Positions 17,069-24,953 of a stretch of 64,000 bases of DNA are shown one piece after another. Below the pieces are notes generated by a model. The model was not told the origin of the DNA, searched no databases, and worked only from the letters and a program-made list of their open reading frames with translations. Source of the DNA: Amycolatopsis sp. WQ 127309 (GTDB lineage Bacteria; Actinomycetota; Actinomycetes; Mycobacteriales; Pseudonocardiaceae). The stretch spans positions 6,957,001-7,021,000 of the forward strand of contig NZ_CP095481.1 of assembly GCF_023023025.1 (NCBI RefSeq). Direction: 5' to 3'. The position numbers were made by a program, and so were the translations under genes. The stretch's first letter is position 1; each line of letters begins with the position of its first letter.

Positions 17069-17740
17069 ATGGTGTCCCGGAGGATGGGAGCGGCCTTGAC
17101 AGGACAAACCACGAGCGCGCCGCGTCGCCGCACCCAGAAGCGCCGGTCGATCCTCGACGGGGCGTTGCTGGTGTTCGGGCGCGTCGGCTACCTCGGCGCG
17201 AGCATCGACATGATCGCCGCGGAAGCCGACGTCTCGACCAGGACCATCTACAACCACTTCGAGAACAAGGAACAGCTGTTCGCCACCGTGCTGCTGGAGA
17301 GCTCGACCCGGGTCGCCGTCACCCGGGAAGCGCTCATCGAGCGGCACCTGGGCGCGGTGACCGACCTGGAGAGCGCCCTGATCGCGCTGGCGAAGGAATG
17401 GGTCCGCCCCAACCCGGACTTCGAGGACCACTTCCGCGTCGTGCGGCGGCTGCGAGGGGAGACGGACCGCTTCCCTCGCGAGCTCGTGGAGAGCTGGCAG
17501 GAAGCCGGGCCGTTCCGGGCCCGCCGCGCCCTGGCCGCCCGGATGGCCGGCCTCGCCGAGCGTGGCCTGCTCGCGGTGCGCGATCCCGAGCTCACCGCCC
17601 AGCAGTTCATGGCGCTCATCACCGACACCACCGTCAGCCGCGCCGAGTTCAGCGCGACCGCCCTCGAATCGGAGATCGACCGCATCGCCCGCGCCGGCGT
17701 GCACACCTTCATCTACGGCCACCTGCCGAGAAAGGCTTGA
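17069..17740 (+). CDS. TetR-family transcriptional regulator
   Basis: A 223-residue protein with the TetR N-terminal helix-turn-helix GASIDMIAAEADVSTRTIYNHF, followed by ENKEQLF, and a C-terminal ligand-binding domain. The start could be the GTG at 17066 or the ATG at 17069. The GGCGGGGG box spaces better for the ATG. Family members are dimeric repressors. Here it is divergent from the ABC importer/luciferase/rhodanese operon with a TACA-N3-TGTA palindrome between them, so it likely represses that operon until the ligand arrives. The 215 bases between its stop and the convergent Nudix gene hold no gene I can support. Confidence 0.87.
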   Translation: MVSRRMGAALTGQTTSAPRRRTQKRRSILDGALLVFGRVGYLGASIDMIAAEADVSTRTIYNHFENKEQLFATVLLESSTRVAVTREALIERHLGAVTDLESALIALAKEWVRPNPDFEDHFRVVRRLRGETDRFPRELVESWQEAGPFRARRALAARMAGLAERGLLAVRDPELTAQQFMALITDTTVSRAEFSATALESEIDRIARAGVHTFIYGHLPRKA

Positions 17741-17955
17741 TCACCCGTCAGCCCGTGGTGTGAAGCAGGGCTGCCGCGCGGTGGTCTCGCTGTCGGCCCA
17801 CCCGTTCGGCTCAGGAATCCGATGGAGGCCGGGCTGCCAGGACGTTGATCGAGCGGCAGCGAGCCAAGGCCGCGGGGTCCGGGTTCACGCCGATGACGCA
17901 TGGCCGGACATGCGCCTCGCAGGTTCGCCGCGCGAACACCGTGTTAGTGCCGACG

Positions 17956-18450
17956 TCAGCTGGTGATCGTGAGCGGGTTGCTCGGAAAACGGCTGTCGAG
18001 GAGCGTCTGCAGCAGGTCCGGTAGCTCGGCAGGCAGGAGTTTGTCCTGGCATTCCGACAGCGCGACGGCCGACCACCAGCGGCGCTCGATGTGGCCGGCG
18101 CGTTCGTTGGCGGTGTGCCGGAGGGCGACCTGCGGCGCGGTCCGGTCGGTGCGGGCGAGGTAGACGTGGTCGAGGCGGTGGTGCTCGCGGCCGCGGTAGG
18201 TGAAGCGGCTTTCGCGGGTCCAGAGCTTGCGGCCGACCTCGTCCAGGACGAGGCCGGTCTCCTCGGCGATTTCGCGGCGGGCGGTGGCCTCGAGCTTCTC
18301 GCCGGGGTCTTGGCCGCCGCCGGGGAGTTCCCACCAGTGGTGGCCTGGGTCGTCGGGTCGCGGGCGTGGATGAGCAGGACCTCGTCGTCGGGGTTGAGGA
18401 GCAGGACGCGGGCGCCGACCCGCAGGGCCGGGGTCGCTGGTGACGGTCAT
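17956..18450 (-). CDS. Nudix hydrolase with a double (compensating) frameshift near the N-terminus
   Basis: The open frame gives 164 residues. The Nudix box GGQDPGEKLEATARREIAEE then TGL (GX5EX7REUXEEXGU) is intact, as is the C-terminal half. Residues about 8-31 in the open frame are an Arg/Pro-rich run unlike any Nudix protein. Reading the next frame over exactly that stretch gives ALRVGARVLLLNPDDEVLLI, the expected first strands. One extra base near 18428-18430 and one missing base near 18355-18357 (plus-strand G/C runs) restore a normal protein. So either the read has two indels or the allele is a doubly shifted, probably impaired gene. The normal enzyme would hydrolyse a nucleoside diphosphate derivative. 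Confidence 0.8.
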   Translation of the reverse strand: MTVTSDPGPAGRRPRPAPQPRRRGPAHPRPRPDDPGHHWWELPGGGQDPGEKLEATARREIAEETGLVLDEVGRKLWTRESRFTYRGREHHRLDHVYLARTDRTAPQVALRHTANERAGHIERRWWSAVALSECQDKLLPAELPDLLQTLLDSRFPSNPLTITS

Positions 18451-18723
18451 CCGGTGGGTCCTCGTGCTCGGCAGCTCGGTGGCGGCCGGGCACGAGCACC
18501 CTGGTTCAGAAGAGCGTTGCCTCGCGGTCCGTGGCCGGGTTGGACGTTATCAGCGTCGGTTGCACGGCGAGGCCCGAGTCGATCCATAGCGTCGGCGTTT
18601 CGTGGCGCTGGCTGTGAACGTTTGAGCAACGCGTCAGGTGTAGGAGGGGATACAGGAGACGGCCGAGGCCCGTTGGTGATGAGCTGGCGCCCAAGTGTGC
18701 TGACCTGCTCCGACGGCGGTGGC
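18451..18723. other. Intergenic stretch without a supported gene
   Basis: About 270 bases between the Nudix start and the HD-domain gene stop. I see no convincing coding frame, hairpin or repeat. It should hold the Nudix promoter. Confidence 0.4.
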
Positions 18724-19284
18724 TTATCGATCGCGCCAAGCGAGCGGGGACAGGCTGACGGCTGCCTCGGCGACGCGCCTGGCGGTCTCGGTCGTGAGGC
18801 CTTTCTGCGCGGAGTCGATCCACCCGGCGACGCGGCGGACTCCGATGTCCTGGTACTCGATGGCCTGCAGCAGCATCTCGAGCTTGTCAGCGTCCTTGGC
18901 GCATCGCGCCTCCGGCGTCTGCCGAGACTCAAATTCGTCGACCGCCGCGCGGACGAGGTCTCGGGAGGTGTCCGGGAGGGCGGCGGTCTGGTCGGCGGTG
19001 ATGTCGCGTGGCTCGGGTTTGCTCATGTACTTGGTCGCGGTGTGCGGGATGTCCCCGGTGCGGGTTTCCTGGGTGTCGTGCCAGAGCGCCAGGAACGCGG
19101 CGCGTTCGGGGTTGGCGCCTTCCTCAGCGGCGAGCAGTGCCGCGATCTGGGCGGTTCGAAGGCTGTGTTCGGCGACCGATTCGGGGTCGCGGACGCCGGC
19201 GTGCCACCACCCGGTACGGCGGATGCGCTTGAGCAAGCCGAGTTCGTAGCCGAACGCGGCGAGGGCGGCGGGCTCGTCTGGCAT
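18724..19284 (-). CDS. HD-domain phosphohydrolase (YfbR-like 5'-deoxynucleotidase)
   Basis: A 186-residue HD-superfamily protein. Metal ligands are visible as AEHSLRTAQIAALL (His), LWHDTQETRTGDIPH (His-Asp) and KDADKLEMLLQAIEY (distal Asp). This H..HD..D set, together with the small size, matches the YfbR/HDDC2 class, which dephosphorylates deoxynucleoside monophosphates. GGGAG lies 9 bases before the ATG; an upstream in-frame start is less likely. It follows the XRE gene by 13 bases on the same strand, so the regulator and nucleotidase form one unit. It faces the divergent glycosylase-fold/radical SAM/kinase genes, all of which could act on nucleotides. Confidence 0.85.
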   Translation of the reverse strand: MPDEPAALAAFGYELGLLKRIRRTGWWHAGVRDPESVAEHSLRTAQIAALLAAEEGANPERAAFLALWHDTQETRTGDIPHTATKYMSKPEPRDITADQTAALPDTSRDLVRAAVDEFESRQTPEARCAKDADKLEMLLQAIEYQDIGVRRVAGWIDSAQKGLTTETARRVAEAAVSLSPLAWRDR

Positions 19285-19297
19285 GAAAGTGTTCTCC

Positions 19298-20410
19298 CTA
19301 GCGGTCGGCGAGACGAAGAGCGTAGTGAAGCCCTGCAACCTGATCGCGCCCAGCGCGGGTCAGCGCTTCTCCGGACGTCAGGATGTCCAATGCCTCGGCC
19401 AGGGCGCCGCGAGCAGCAGACTGCCCGGCCAGCAGGGCAGGGCGGCTGGCCACGAGCGTGTGCACGGTCTGCAGGTTCAGCGGTAAGTGCGGTGAGGTCG
19501 GAGCGAGCCGGTTCACCAGGTGTTCGAACAGTCGGACACCGGACCAGGCTTTCGTGTCGCCGTCAGCCATGAAGGCGTCGTCGGTCTGGTCGTCTCCGAG
19601 TTCGCCGATCCAGTGCGCCCAGTAGTTGAGGTTCGCCAGCTCGGCGCGGGAATCGGTGGTGCGCGCGACGAAGTCGTGCAGATGGGAGGGATCGCCGGCG
19701 GAGGCGAGCGCGACTGAGGCCGAGCGGGCTTCGAGCAGGCTGGTCACGTCGGCGACCGGGCGGCGCCCCGCGCTTTGCCATTCCTGGCGCAGCCAGGCGG
19801 TGACCTGGTCGCGGTGGTCGAAGCCGAGCAGGTAGACCGCTTGCCGACGCAGCAGAGCCTCTCCCTGGTGCACGCCGCGTTCGGCGACGGTCATCAGATG
19901 ATCGAAGAACCGGATTCGCGCCTCGGCGCCCAGCGTGGGACCGGGTGGGACGGGGCCGCGGCGAGGCACGTTCGAGGTGAACATCCCCAGCTCCGGCGGG
20001 AGATGTCCGGTGAAGGGCCAGGTGATCAGGTTGGTCAGCGTCTTGCGGTGCACGCTCGCGGCCAGCGGATGCAGGTCGGGGTCGACCCAGCCGCTGCTGG
20101 CGGTGATCCCGGTGGAGAGGACGAGGTCGGCCTCGAGTGCCGTACGCAGGTGCCGGCCGGTGGTGGCGGGCGCGCCGAGCCGGCGTACTCGGGCGCACAG
20201 GCGGACGAAATCGCCCGCGTTCATCGCGGCGAGCGGACGCCGGCCCGATTCCCAGCCTTGAATCGTGCTCACGTCCATCGCGAGGTGTTCGGCGAACCGC
20301 TCCTGTGTCAGCCCGGCTGTCTGGCGGGCGAGCTTGAGGACGTAGCCGGACACGACGCCGGTCGAGTGGGAACCCTGACTGCCGGTCAGTGTTGCCGATC
20401 CTCCGCCCAC
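19298..20410 (-). CDS. XRE-family helix-turn-helix regulator with large C-terminal domain
   Basis: About 370 residues. An N-terminal lambda-repressor-type helix-turn-helix reads LKLARQTAGLTQERFAEHLA then MDVSTIQGWESGRRPL. It is followed by some 290 residues of helical, TPR-like sequence that I do not recognise as a named domain. I chose the GTG at 20410 because GGGGAG precedes it by 5 bases; a start at 20539 would add a low-complexity leader. It is in one operon with the HD nucleotidase and divergent from the small Cys protein and glycosylase-fold genes, so it is the probable local regulator of this nucleotide-enzyme cassette. The ligand is unknown. Confidence 0.78.
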   Translation of the reverse strand: MGGGSATLTGSQGSHSTGVVSGYVLKLARQTAGLTQERFAEHLAMDVSTIQGWESGRRPLAAMNAGDFVRLCARVRRLGAPATTGRHLRTALEADLVLSTGITASSGWVDPDLHPLAASVHRKTLTNLITWPFTGHLPPELGMFTSNVPRRGPVPPGPTLGAEARIRFFDHLMTVAERGVHQGEALLRRQAVYLLGFDHRDQVTAWLRQEWQSAGRRPVADVTSLLEARSASVALASAGDPSHLHDFVARTTDSRAELANLNYWAHWIGELGDDQTDDAFMADGDTKAWSGVRLFEHLVNRLAPTSPHLPLNLQTVHTLVASRPALLAGQSAARGALAEALDILTSGEALTRAGRDQVAGLHYALRLADR

Positions 20411-20586
20411 GGACGCTCCCCGGTCTGGCCGAACCGATCGGACCACACCCGCACTCGTGGTCCGTTCTTCGTGCTCACTGCTGATCGTAGCGTTACAACC
20501 CGCAGTGACACAGAAGTCTCTGAGCAGGCTAAACGCCATGGCGGCGCCCTTGCGCGGCAGCTACGACGGGGGAGAGGTGACGTTCC

Positions 20587-20853
20587 GTGACTCCGTTGAT
20601 GTTCGTCCGGTTCCGTCGTGGCGTCGTGGGTGAGACGCGTCGGTCGGTGCACTTGGTGCCCGCCCCGGAGGACGGTCTCGCGACACAAGACATGGGCGAG
20701 CTGGTCGCCCTGTGCGGCCAGAAATTCCTGCCTAAACAGGCGGAGCTGCTACCGATGCCTGGGGGAGCACCGTGTCTGGAATGCACGATCAACTCACCGG
20801 GGCAGCGGCATGACGTCGGGCGTGCTCCCCGGCTTCGCGAGCTGATCACGTGA
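20587..20853 (+). CDS. Small conserved-type Cys protein (possible zinc-binding)
   Basis: 88 residues from a GTG with GGAGAGG upstream. The C-terminal half carries LVALCGQKF and, 17 residues later, CLEC. This C...CxxC spacing resembles small actinobacterial zinc-binding proteins that travel with XRE regulators, and the same LCG...CxxC layout occurs again at 24510-24776. It has no signal peptide. It lies between the divergent XRE gene and the glycosylase-fold gene and may be the first gene of the plus-strand cassette. Function is unknown. Confidence 0.6.
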   Translation: MTPLMFVRFRRGVVGETRRSVHLVPAPEDGLATQDMGELVALCGQKFLPKQAELLPMPGGAPCLECTINSPGQRHDVGRAPRLRELIT

Positions 20854-20925
20854 TCCGGGACGGTGGCGAAACCGGGCGGTCGCCGCCCCGCGAGAATGCC
20901 GGAACCAACGCGAGAAGGGCCGAAC

Positions 20926-21744
20926 GTGGCACACCCGACCATGATGCTCGACCACCCCGGATGGCTGCGCGACGACACCGGGCGAGCCCGGCGCGTCCTC
21001 CGCTCGGCCGGCGCGGTCTGGGCGGTGGTCTGCTCACCCGCACCCGAGCGCGGGCACCTGGTCGAGGTCGCACCGCTCGCCGGCGACACCGATGTCGCGC
21101 CGGTCGTGGACACGATCGATCCGCAGCTCCTGGTCGGCGATGCGGCGGTGTGCGATCCGCTGCGGGCTGTCGGCCCGGTCGCGCGGCTGCGGACCTGCGA
21201 CGTCTGGGAAGCGCTCGGCACCGCGGTGACCCGGCAGGTCATCAAAGCCGCGAACGCACGCGAGAACTACCGCCGGTTCTGCGAAACCCACGGCGAGCGC
21301 TACGACACCGCGGCCGGCCCGGCGTGGCTGTTCCCTACGCCCGAGACGGTTCTCGCCCTGTCGGATGACGAGTTCGCTGCGCTGCGCATGACCTTCTTCC
21401 GTGATGGCCTGCGCTCCGCGGCCGAGGCGAGCCTCAAAGCGGCCGACGACTGGGCCGGCATGACGGGCGAGCAGCTCGTCGCCGCGGTGCAGGGCGTGCG
21501 TCGCATCGGCCCGTGGACGGCCGGCGCCACGGTCGCCGACGTCACCAACGACTACAGCCTCTATCCGTTCGCCGACCTCGCGGTGCGCACCTGGGCGGGC
21601 AAGCTCGCCCCGTCGGTCGACTGGCCGAAACCCGAACCCGATTTCGGGTGGTTGTGGCAGGCGATGGCCGGCGCGCAGCTGTCCGAGTGGACGCTGCTCA
21701 CCCTCGCTTGGGGAGTTCGACATGCAACCGGAGTTGCGATCTGA
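20926..21744 (+). CDS. HhH-GPD DNA-glycosylase-fold protein
   Basis: A 272-residue protein whose C-terminal half is a helix-hairpin-helix/Gly-Pro-Asp domain. The hairpin is GVRRIGPWTAGATVAD (residues 190-205) and the following YPFADLAVRTW places an Asp (D217) where AlkA/OGG-type glycosylases have their catalytic Asp. No hairpin Lys is seen, so it would be monofunctional. The N-terminal half (residues 1-90) is not a domain I recognise. The GTG at 20926 has GAAGGG 7 bases upstream. It overlaps the radical SAM gene by 23 bases. It may be a base-excision enzyme, or a member of the glycosylase-fold pyrophosphorylases that modify thymine in phages. Confidence 0.78.
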   Translation: MAHPTMMLDHPGWLRDDTGRARRVLRSAGAVWAVVCSPAPERGHLVEVAPLAGDTDVAPVVDTIDPQLLVGDAAVCDPLRAVGPVARLRTCDVWEALGTAVTRQVIKAANARENYRRFCETHGERYDTAAGPAWLFPTPETVLALSDDEFAALRMTFFRDGLRSAAEASLKAADDWAGMTGEQLVAAVQGVRRIGPWTAGATVADVTNDYSLYPFADLAVRTWAGKLAPSVDWPKPEPDFGWLWQAMAGAQLSEWTLLTLAWGVRHATGVAI

Positions 21745-23188
21745 GCTGATCGCCGGTGCCGACCGGACACGCGACATCGACGCCCTGTTCGTCAACGCGC
21801 CGTTGCGCGACTACGACGAACGTCCGCGGGTGAACGACTTCACGCTGCCTGTGCTCGGCATGGCCTACATCGCCACCTACGCGGCCGCCGCTCAGGGCTT
21901 CAACGTCGGCGTCCTCGACGCCGAGGCGCACGGCCTCGGCGTCGAACGCACGGCCCGACTGGTCAACGCGGCCGCGCCGCGATGGGTCGGGTTCAACCTG
22001 CTGGCCCCGACCTACGAGATCACCGCACGGATCGCCGAGCGGCTCGACCGCGACATCATGCTCATGCTCGGCGGGCACCAGGCCAAAGCCATGCCGGCCG
22101 ACATCCTGTGCGACCGGCGGATGAGCCGATGCGAAGCCCTGGTGATCGGGGAGGGCGAGACGAGGGTCGCTGCCCTGCTCGACGATCACCGGCGGCGAAC
22201 CGAGCTGCCCGGGGTGATGTGGCTCGACCCGATCCTGCACACCCCGGTCACAGGTGGGATCGGCCTGAAGAACGGGCACCACCTCGCGCCGGACATCAAC
22301 GGGTTGCCGTTCGTCGATCGCCGCTACCTCGCGCAGGACCCGCGTCCTGACGCCAGCCGGATCGAGGCGAACATGGTCGGCGCCCGCGGCTGCCCCTACG
22401 ACTGCTCGTTCTGCGGCGCTGCGGTCTCGGCGAACCCGGACGTCACCATCCGGACCCGCGCACCGCACAACATCCTCGACGAGATGGACCAGCTCCGCGG
22501 CGTCGGCGTGAACGCCTTCCGGTTCGTCGACGACCTGTTCCTCGGCGTCCCACGCGTCATCAAGCAGATGATGACCGCGTTCACCGCGGACCACGTCGGC
22601 GATTGGGCGCGGTGGGACGCCACCGGCCGGATCAACGTCCTGTACCGCACGAGCGACGCCATGCTCGACACCCTCGCCGTGAACGGGCTACGCGAGGTCG
22701 CGCTCGGCGTCGAGTCCGGCAACGCGCGGATGCTCAAGCGGATCGACAAGCGCATCACCCCGGACATGGCGCGCACGGTGGTGCGGCGGCTCGTCGAGCG
22801 CGGCATCAACGTCAAGGGCTATTTCATCCTGGGGTTCCCGACCGAGACGTGCGCCGAGATCGACGACACCGTGCGGCTCGTTCACGACCTGTGGGACATC
22901 ACCGACAAGTATCCGGGCCGGTTCCGGGCCTCGGCGTTCGAGTACCGCCCGTATCCCGGTACGCCCGACTGGGCTGAGCTGATGAAGACCGGCCGGTACA
23001 CCGCCGGGCAACTCCTCAACTACACCGCCGTGGACCTCACCTCGGATGGTATCGACGAGTCGATGCGCGAACGCGACGAGTTCAACTTCTCGGTCAACAT
23101 CCAGTTGAGTGACGCGCCGATCGACTACGTGAGGCGCAACCTGGTCACAGTCTCGCGCACGCAGTTCGACCGGAAGGCGGCCGCGTGA
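21722..23188 (+). CDS. B12-binding-type radical SAM enzyme
   Basis: 488 residues. The N-terminal Rossmann-like domain (residues about 18-150, VNAPLRDYDERPRVND and LMLGGHQAKAMP) resembles the B12-binding domain of the BchE/MiaB-like superfamily, but without a DxHxxG motif. The radical SAM core follows, with the iron-sulfur motif GARGCPYDCSFCGAA (C224, C228, C231; CX3CX2C). GVESGNARMLKRIDKRITPD and VKGYFILGFPTETCAEID are typical later strands. It should cleave SAM reductively and perform a radical methylation, insertion or rearrangement. It overlaps the genes on both sides (23 and 4 bases), which argues that the three products act together. The substrate is unknown. Confidence 0.88.
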   Translation: MQPELRSELIAGADRTRDIDALFVNAPLRDYDERPRVNDFTLPVLGMAYIATYAAAAQGFNVGVLDAEAHGLGVERTARLVNAAAPRWVGFNLLAPTYEITARIAERLDRDIMLMLGGHQAKAMPADILCDRRMSRCEALVIGEGETRVAALLDDHRRRTELPGVMWLDPILHTPVTGGIGLKNGHHLAPDINGLPFVDRRYLAQDPRPDASRIEANMVGARGCPYDCSFCGAAVSANPDVTIRTRAPHNILDEMDQLRGVGVNAFRFVDDLFLGVPRVIKQMMTAFTADHVGDWARWDATGRINVLYRTSDAMLDTLAVNGLREVALGVESGNARMLKRIDKRITPDMARTVVRRLVERGINVKGYFILGFPTETCAEIDDTVRLVHDLWDITDKYPGRFRASAFEYRPYPGTPDWAELMKTGRYTAGQLLNYTAVDLTSDGIDESMRERDEFNFSVNIQLSDAPIDYVRRNLVTVSRTQFDRKAAA

Positions 23189-23820
23189 TCAACCGCGGAG
23201 TGTTCGTCACTCTCGACGGCCCGGCAGGCGTCGGCAAGACCACGACCACCCGGATCCTGCGCGAGTTCCTGGACCGGCGCGGATACCCGGTGCACGCGAC
23301 GACACAGCCGTCGCACGGCGTGCTCGGCGAGACCGCTCGGCACCGCACGGACACCTACCGCGGGTACACCCTCGCCTGCCTGGTCGCCGCCGACCGGTAC
23401 CACCACCTCGAGCGGGAAGTGCGCCCTCAGCTCGAGGCCGGGTTCATCGTCATCTGCGACCGGTACGTCGCCTCGTCCTACGTGCTGCAACGCATGGACG
23501 GCGTGCCGCTGGCCTTCGTCGACGCGATCAACTCGGCGGCCGACCGGCCGGACCTCGCGGTCATCTTGCAGGCGCCACCCGAGGTAACCTCGGCGCGGGT
23601 CGCCGCCCGCGGGGCGCACAACCGGTTCCACACCGGCGAGGGCAGCAGCCGCCGAGAAAGCGAACTGTACGAGGAGGCGGCGGAACAGCTCGCGCGTCGG
23701 GGGTATCCGGTGCTCACCGTTGACACGGCCGGGGCGTCGCCCGCGCAGGTCGCGACCTACCTCACGAACCGAATCGCCGAGCTGGTGGCGGATCCCGCCG
23801 GCGAAGTGGCCTCGGCGTAA
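23185..23820 (+). CDS. Thymidylate-kinase-like P-loop kinase
   Basis: 211 residues from a GTG in a GTGA overlap with the radical SAM stop. The P-loop is FVTLDGPAGVGKTTTTRIL, the family DR motif is ICDRYVASSYVLQRMDG, and LILQ-like strand four is present as LAVILQAPPEV. The lid region is RVAARGAHNRFHTGEGSSRR. This is the dTMP kinase (Tmk) fold. It is unlikely to be the housekeeping enzyme because of its position in a coupled accessory operon, so a role in phosphorylating a modified nucleotide is plausible. Confidence 0.85.
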   Translation: MINRGVFVTLDGPAGVGKTTTTRILREFLDRRGYPVHATTQPSHGVLGETARHRTDTYRGYTLACLVAADRYHHLEREVRPQLEAGFIVICDRYVASSYVLQRMDGVPLAFVDAINSAADRPDLAVILQAPPEVTSARVAARGAHNRFHTGEGSSRRESELYEEAAEQLARRGYPVLTVDTAGASPAQVATYLTNRIAELVADPAGEVASA

Positions 23821-23825
23821 CCTGC

Positions 23826-23859
23826 CCTGCGAACCTGCGGACGTCCGTGGGTTCGCAGG
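23826..23859. terminator. Perfect 10-bp hairpin between kinase and Nudix genes
   Basis: CCTGCGAACC (23826-23835) pairs perfectly with GGTTCGCAGG (23850-23859). The 14-base loop itself contains the palindrome GGACGTCC (23839-23846). It starts 5 bases after the kinase stop. Without a U-tract it could be an attenuating terminator, an RNA-processing stem or a regulator site. Confidence 0.55.
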
Positions 23860-23891
23860 ACCAGAACCGCCACCCGTGAGGACCTTGCCGG

Positions 23892-24353
23892 ATGCCCGAC
23901 GGCCAGCACACTGTCATCGATGTGCACGTTCTGCTCGTTCGTGGCGACGAGCTGCTGCTCACGCAGCGGCGCGGTACCTACGGCGGCGGAATGTGGCATC
24001 TGCCGTCAGGCAAGCTCGATGCCGGCGAGTCTCTGCCGGCGGGTGCGGCTCGGGAGGCCGCCGAAGAGATCGGTGTGCTGATCGATCCGGCCGACTTGCG
24101 GCACGTCCACACATTGCACGTCGCCGGATCCGGTCCGGTACCGCGGCTCGGTTTTTTCTTCGAGGCTCGTCGCTGGTCCGGCGAGCCTCGCAACTGCGAA
24201 CCCGACAAGTGCTCGGCCGTTGACTGGTTCCCGCTCGACAACCTGCCCGACGAGGTGATCTCGTACCCGCTTGCGGGGATCCAGGGGTACCTGGCAGGAC
24301 AGACCTTTGCGGTGCTCGGCTGGGTGGACGACCGCCGCGCCGCGATTGCCTGA
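23892..24353 (+). CDS. Nudix hydrolase (MutT-like)
   Basis: 153 residues. The complete Nudix box is GKLDAGESLPAGAAREAAEE then IGV. The N-terminal strands VIDVHVLLVRGDELLLTQRR and the sequence GGGMWHLPSG before the box are typical of nucleotide-triphosphate-cleaving MutT-like enzymes. It lies 71 bases after the kinase gene on the same strand, with a strong hairpin between. It could clear damaged or modified nucleotides formed by the cassette, or act independently. Confidence 0.87.
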   Translation: MPDGQHTVIDVHVLLVRGDELLLTQRRGTYGGGMWHLPSGKLDAGESLPAGAAREAAEEIGVLIDPADLRHVHTLHVAGSGPVPRLGFFFEARRWSGEPRNCEPDKCSAVDWFPLDNLPDEVISYPLAGIQGYLAGQTFAVLGWVDDRRAAIA

Positions 24354-24509
24354 GCCCCGAGCGACGGTGGCAAGTTTCGCCACGCGCATTCACTGCTGAC
24401 CGGGATCAGCGACCTGAGCAAGGCCGGCGACCCCGAGCGCGCGGCTCTTGGTCGTTTGTGAGGCCTACTCGCACCGGCGACCTAGCCGCTTCGTTCTACT
24501 GTGGACGCC
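24354..24509. other. Short intergenic stretch between convergent genes
   Basis: 156 bases separating the Nudix stop from the stop of the minus-strand Cys protein. I see no gene or strong hairpin. Confidence 0.4.
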
Positions 24510-24776
24510 TTAGCGACGGACGCACCGGCCGACGCGATCCGTCCAAGAGGGAATTCCCTGTTTCTGTCGAAAGATCTCGTCGCAGGAATCACATTGTCGA
24601 TACGCCGCCCCGCGTCGCCGCTCGTCGGATGGTCGGTATTCCGCCGCGCCGGACGCACCGCAGAGCATGGTTATGGTGTCGCCGGGCTGCGGAATACCGC
24701 TGTGCCGTGGTCGATGCCACGTCCCGTTGACGACCGGGCGAAACACCAGCGGGTCTAGGTAGATCGCGGCGGTCAC
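24510..24776 (-). CDS. Small zinc-finger-like protein
   Basis: 88 residues if it starts at the GTG at 24776. The sequence has PVVNGTWHRPRHSGIPQPGD, then ITMLCGASG and later RQCDSCDEIFRQ. The LCG...CxxC pattern is the same as in the protein at 20587-20853 and fits a single zinc site. Proteins of this size and pattern commonly neighbour XRE/DUF5753 regulators in actinomycetes. No strong Shine-Dalgarno is visible, so the start is uncertain. It lies 178 bases downstream of the XRE gene on the same strand. Confidence 0.55.
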   Translation of the reverse strand: MTAAIYLDPLVFRPVVNGTWHRPRHSGIPQPGDTITMLCGASGAAEYRPSDERRRGAAYRQCDSCDEIFRQKQGIPSWTDRVGRCVRR

Positions 24777-24953
24777 TACGATGCCCGTTCGTGAGCTGAA
24801 GTGATCCGTTCCTTTGTCGTCATGGACTGCCCACCCTGGAGATCGTCGCGGCACCTTCGTCTGCGTCCATGCGCGGCAGCGCTGCGTTGCCGCGCACCTG
24901 CTCAACCCTCGCCGGAATGCCCTCGAAGATGCGTCCTCGGCAGTCCGCAGTGG

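Noticed and set aside
18506..18823. 105-codon minus-strand frame near the HD gene, considered as a transposase remnant
   Set aside because: The sequence is low-complexity Arg/Ser/His without transposase motifs or flanking inverted repeats.
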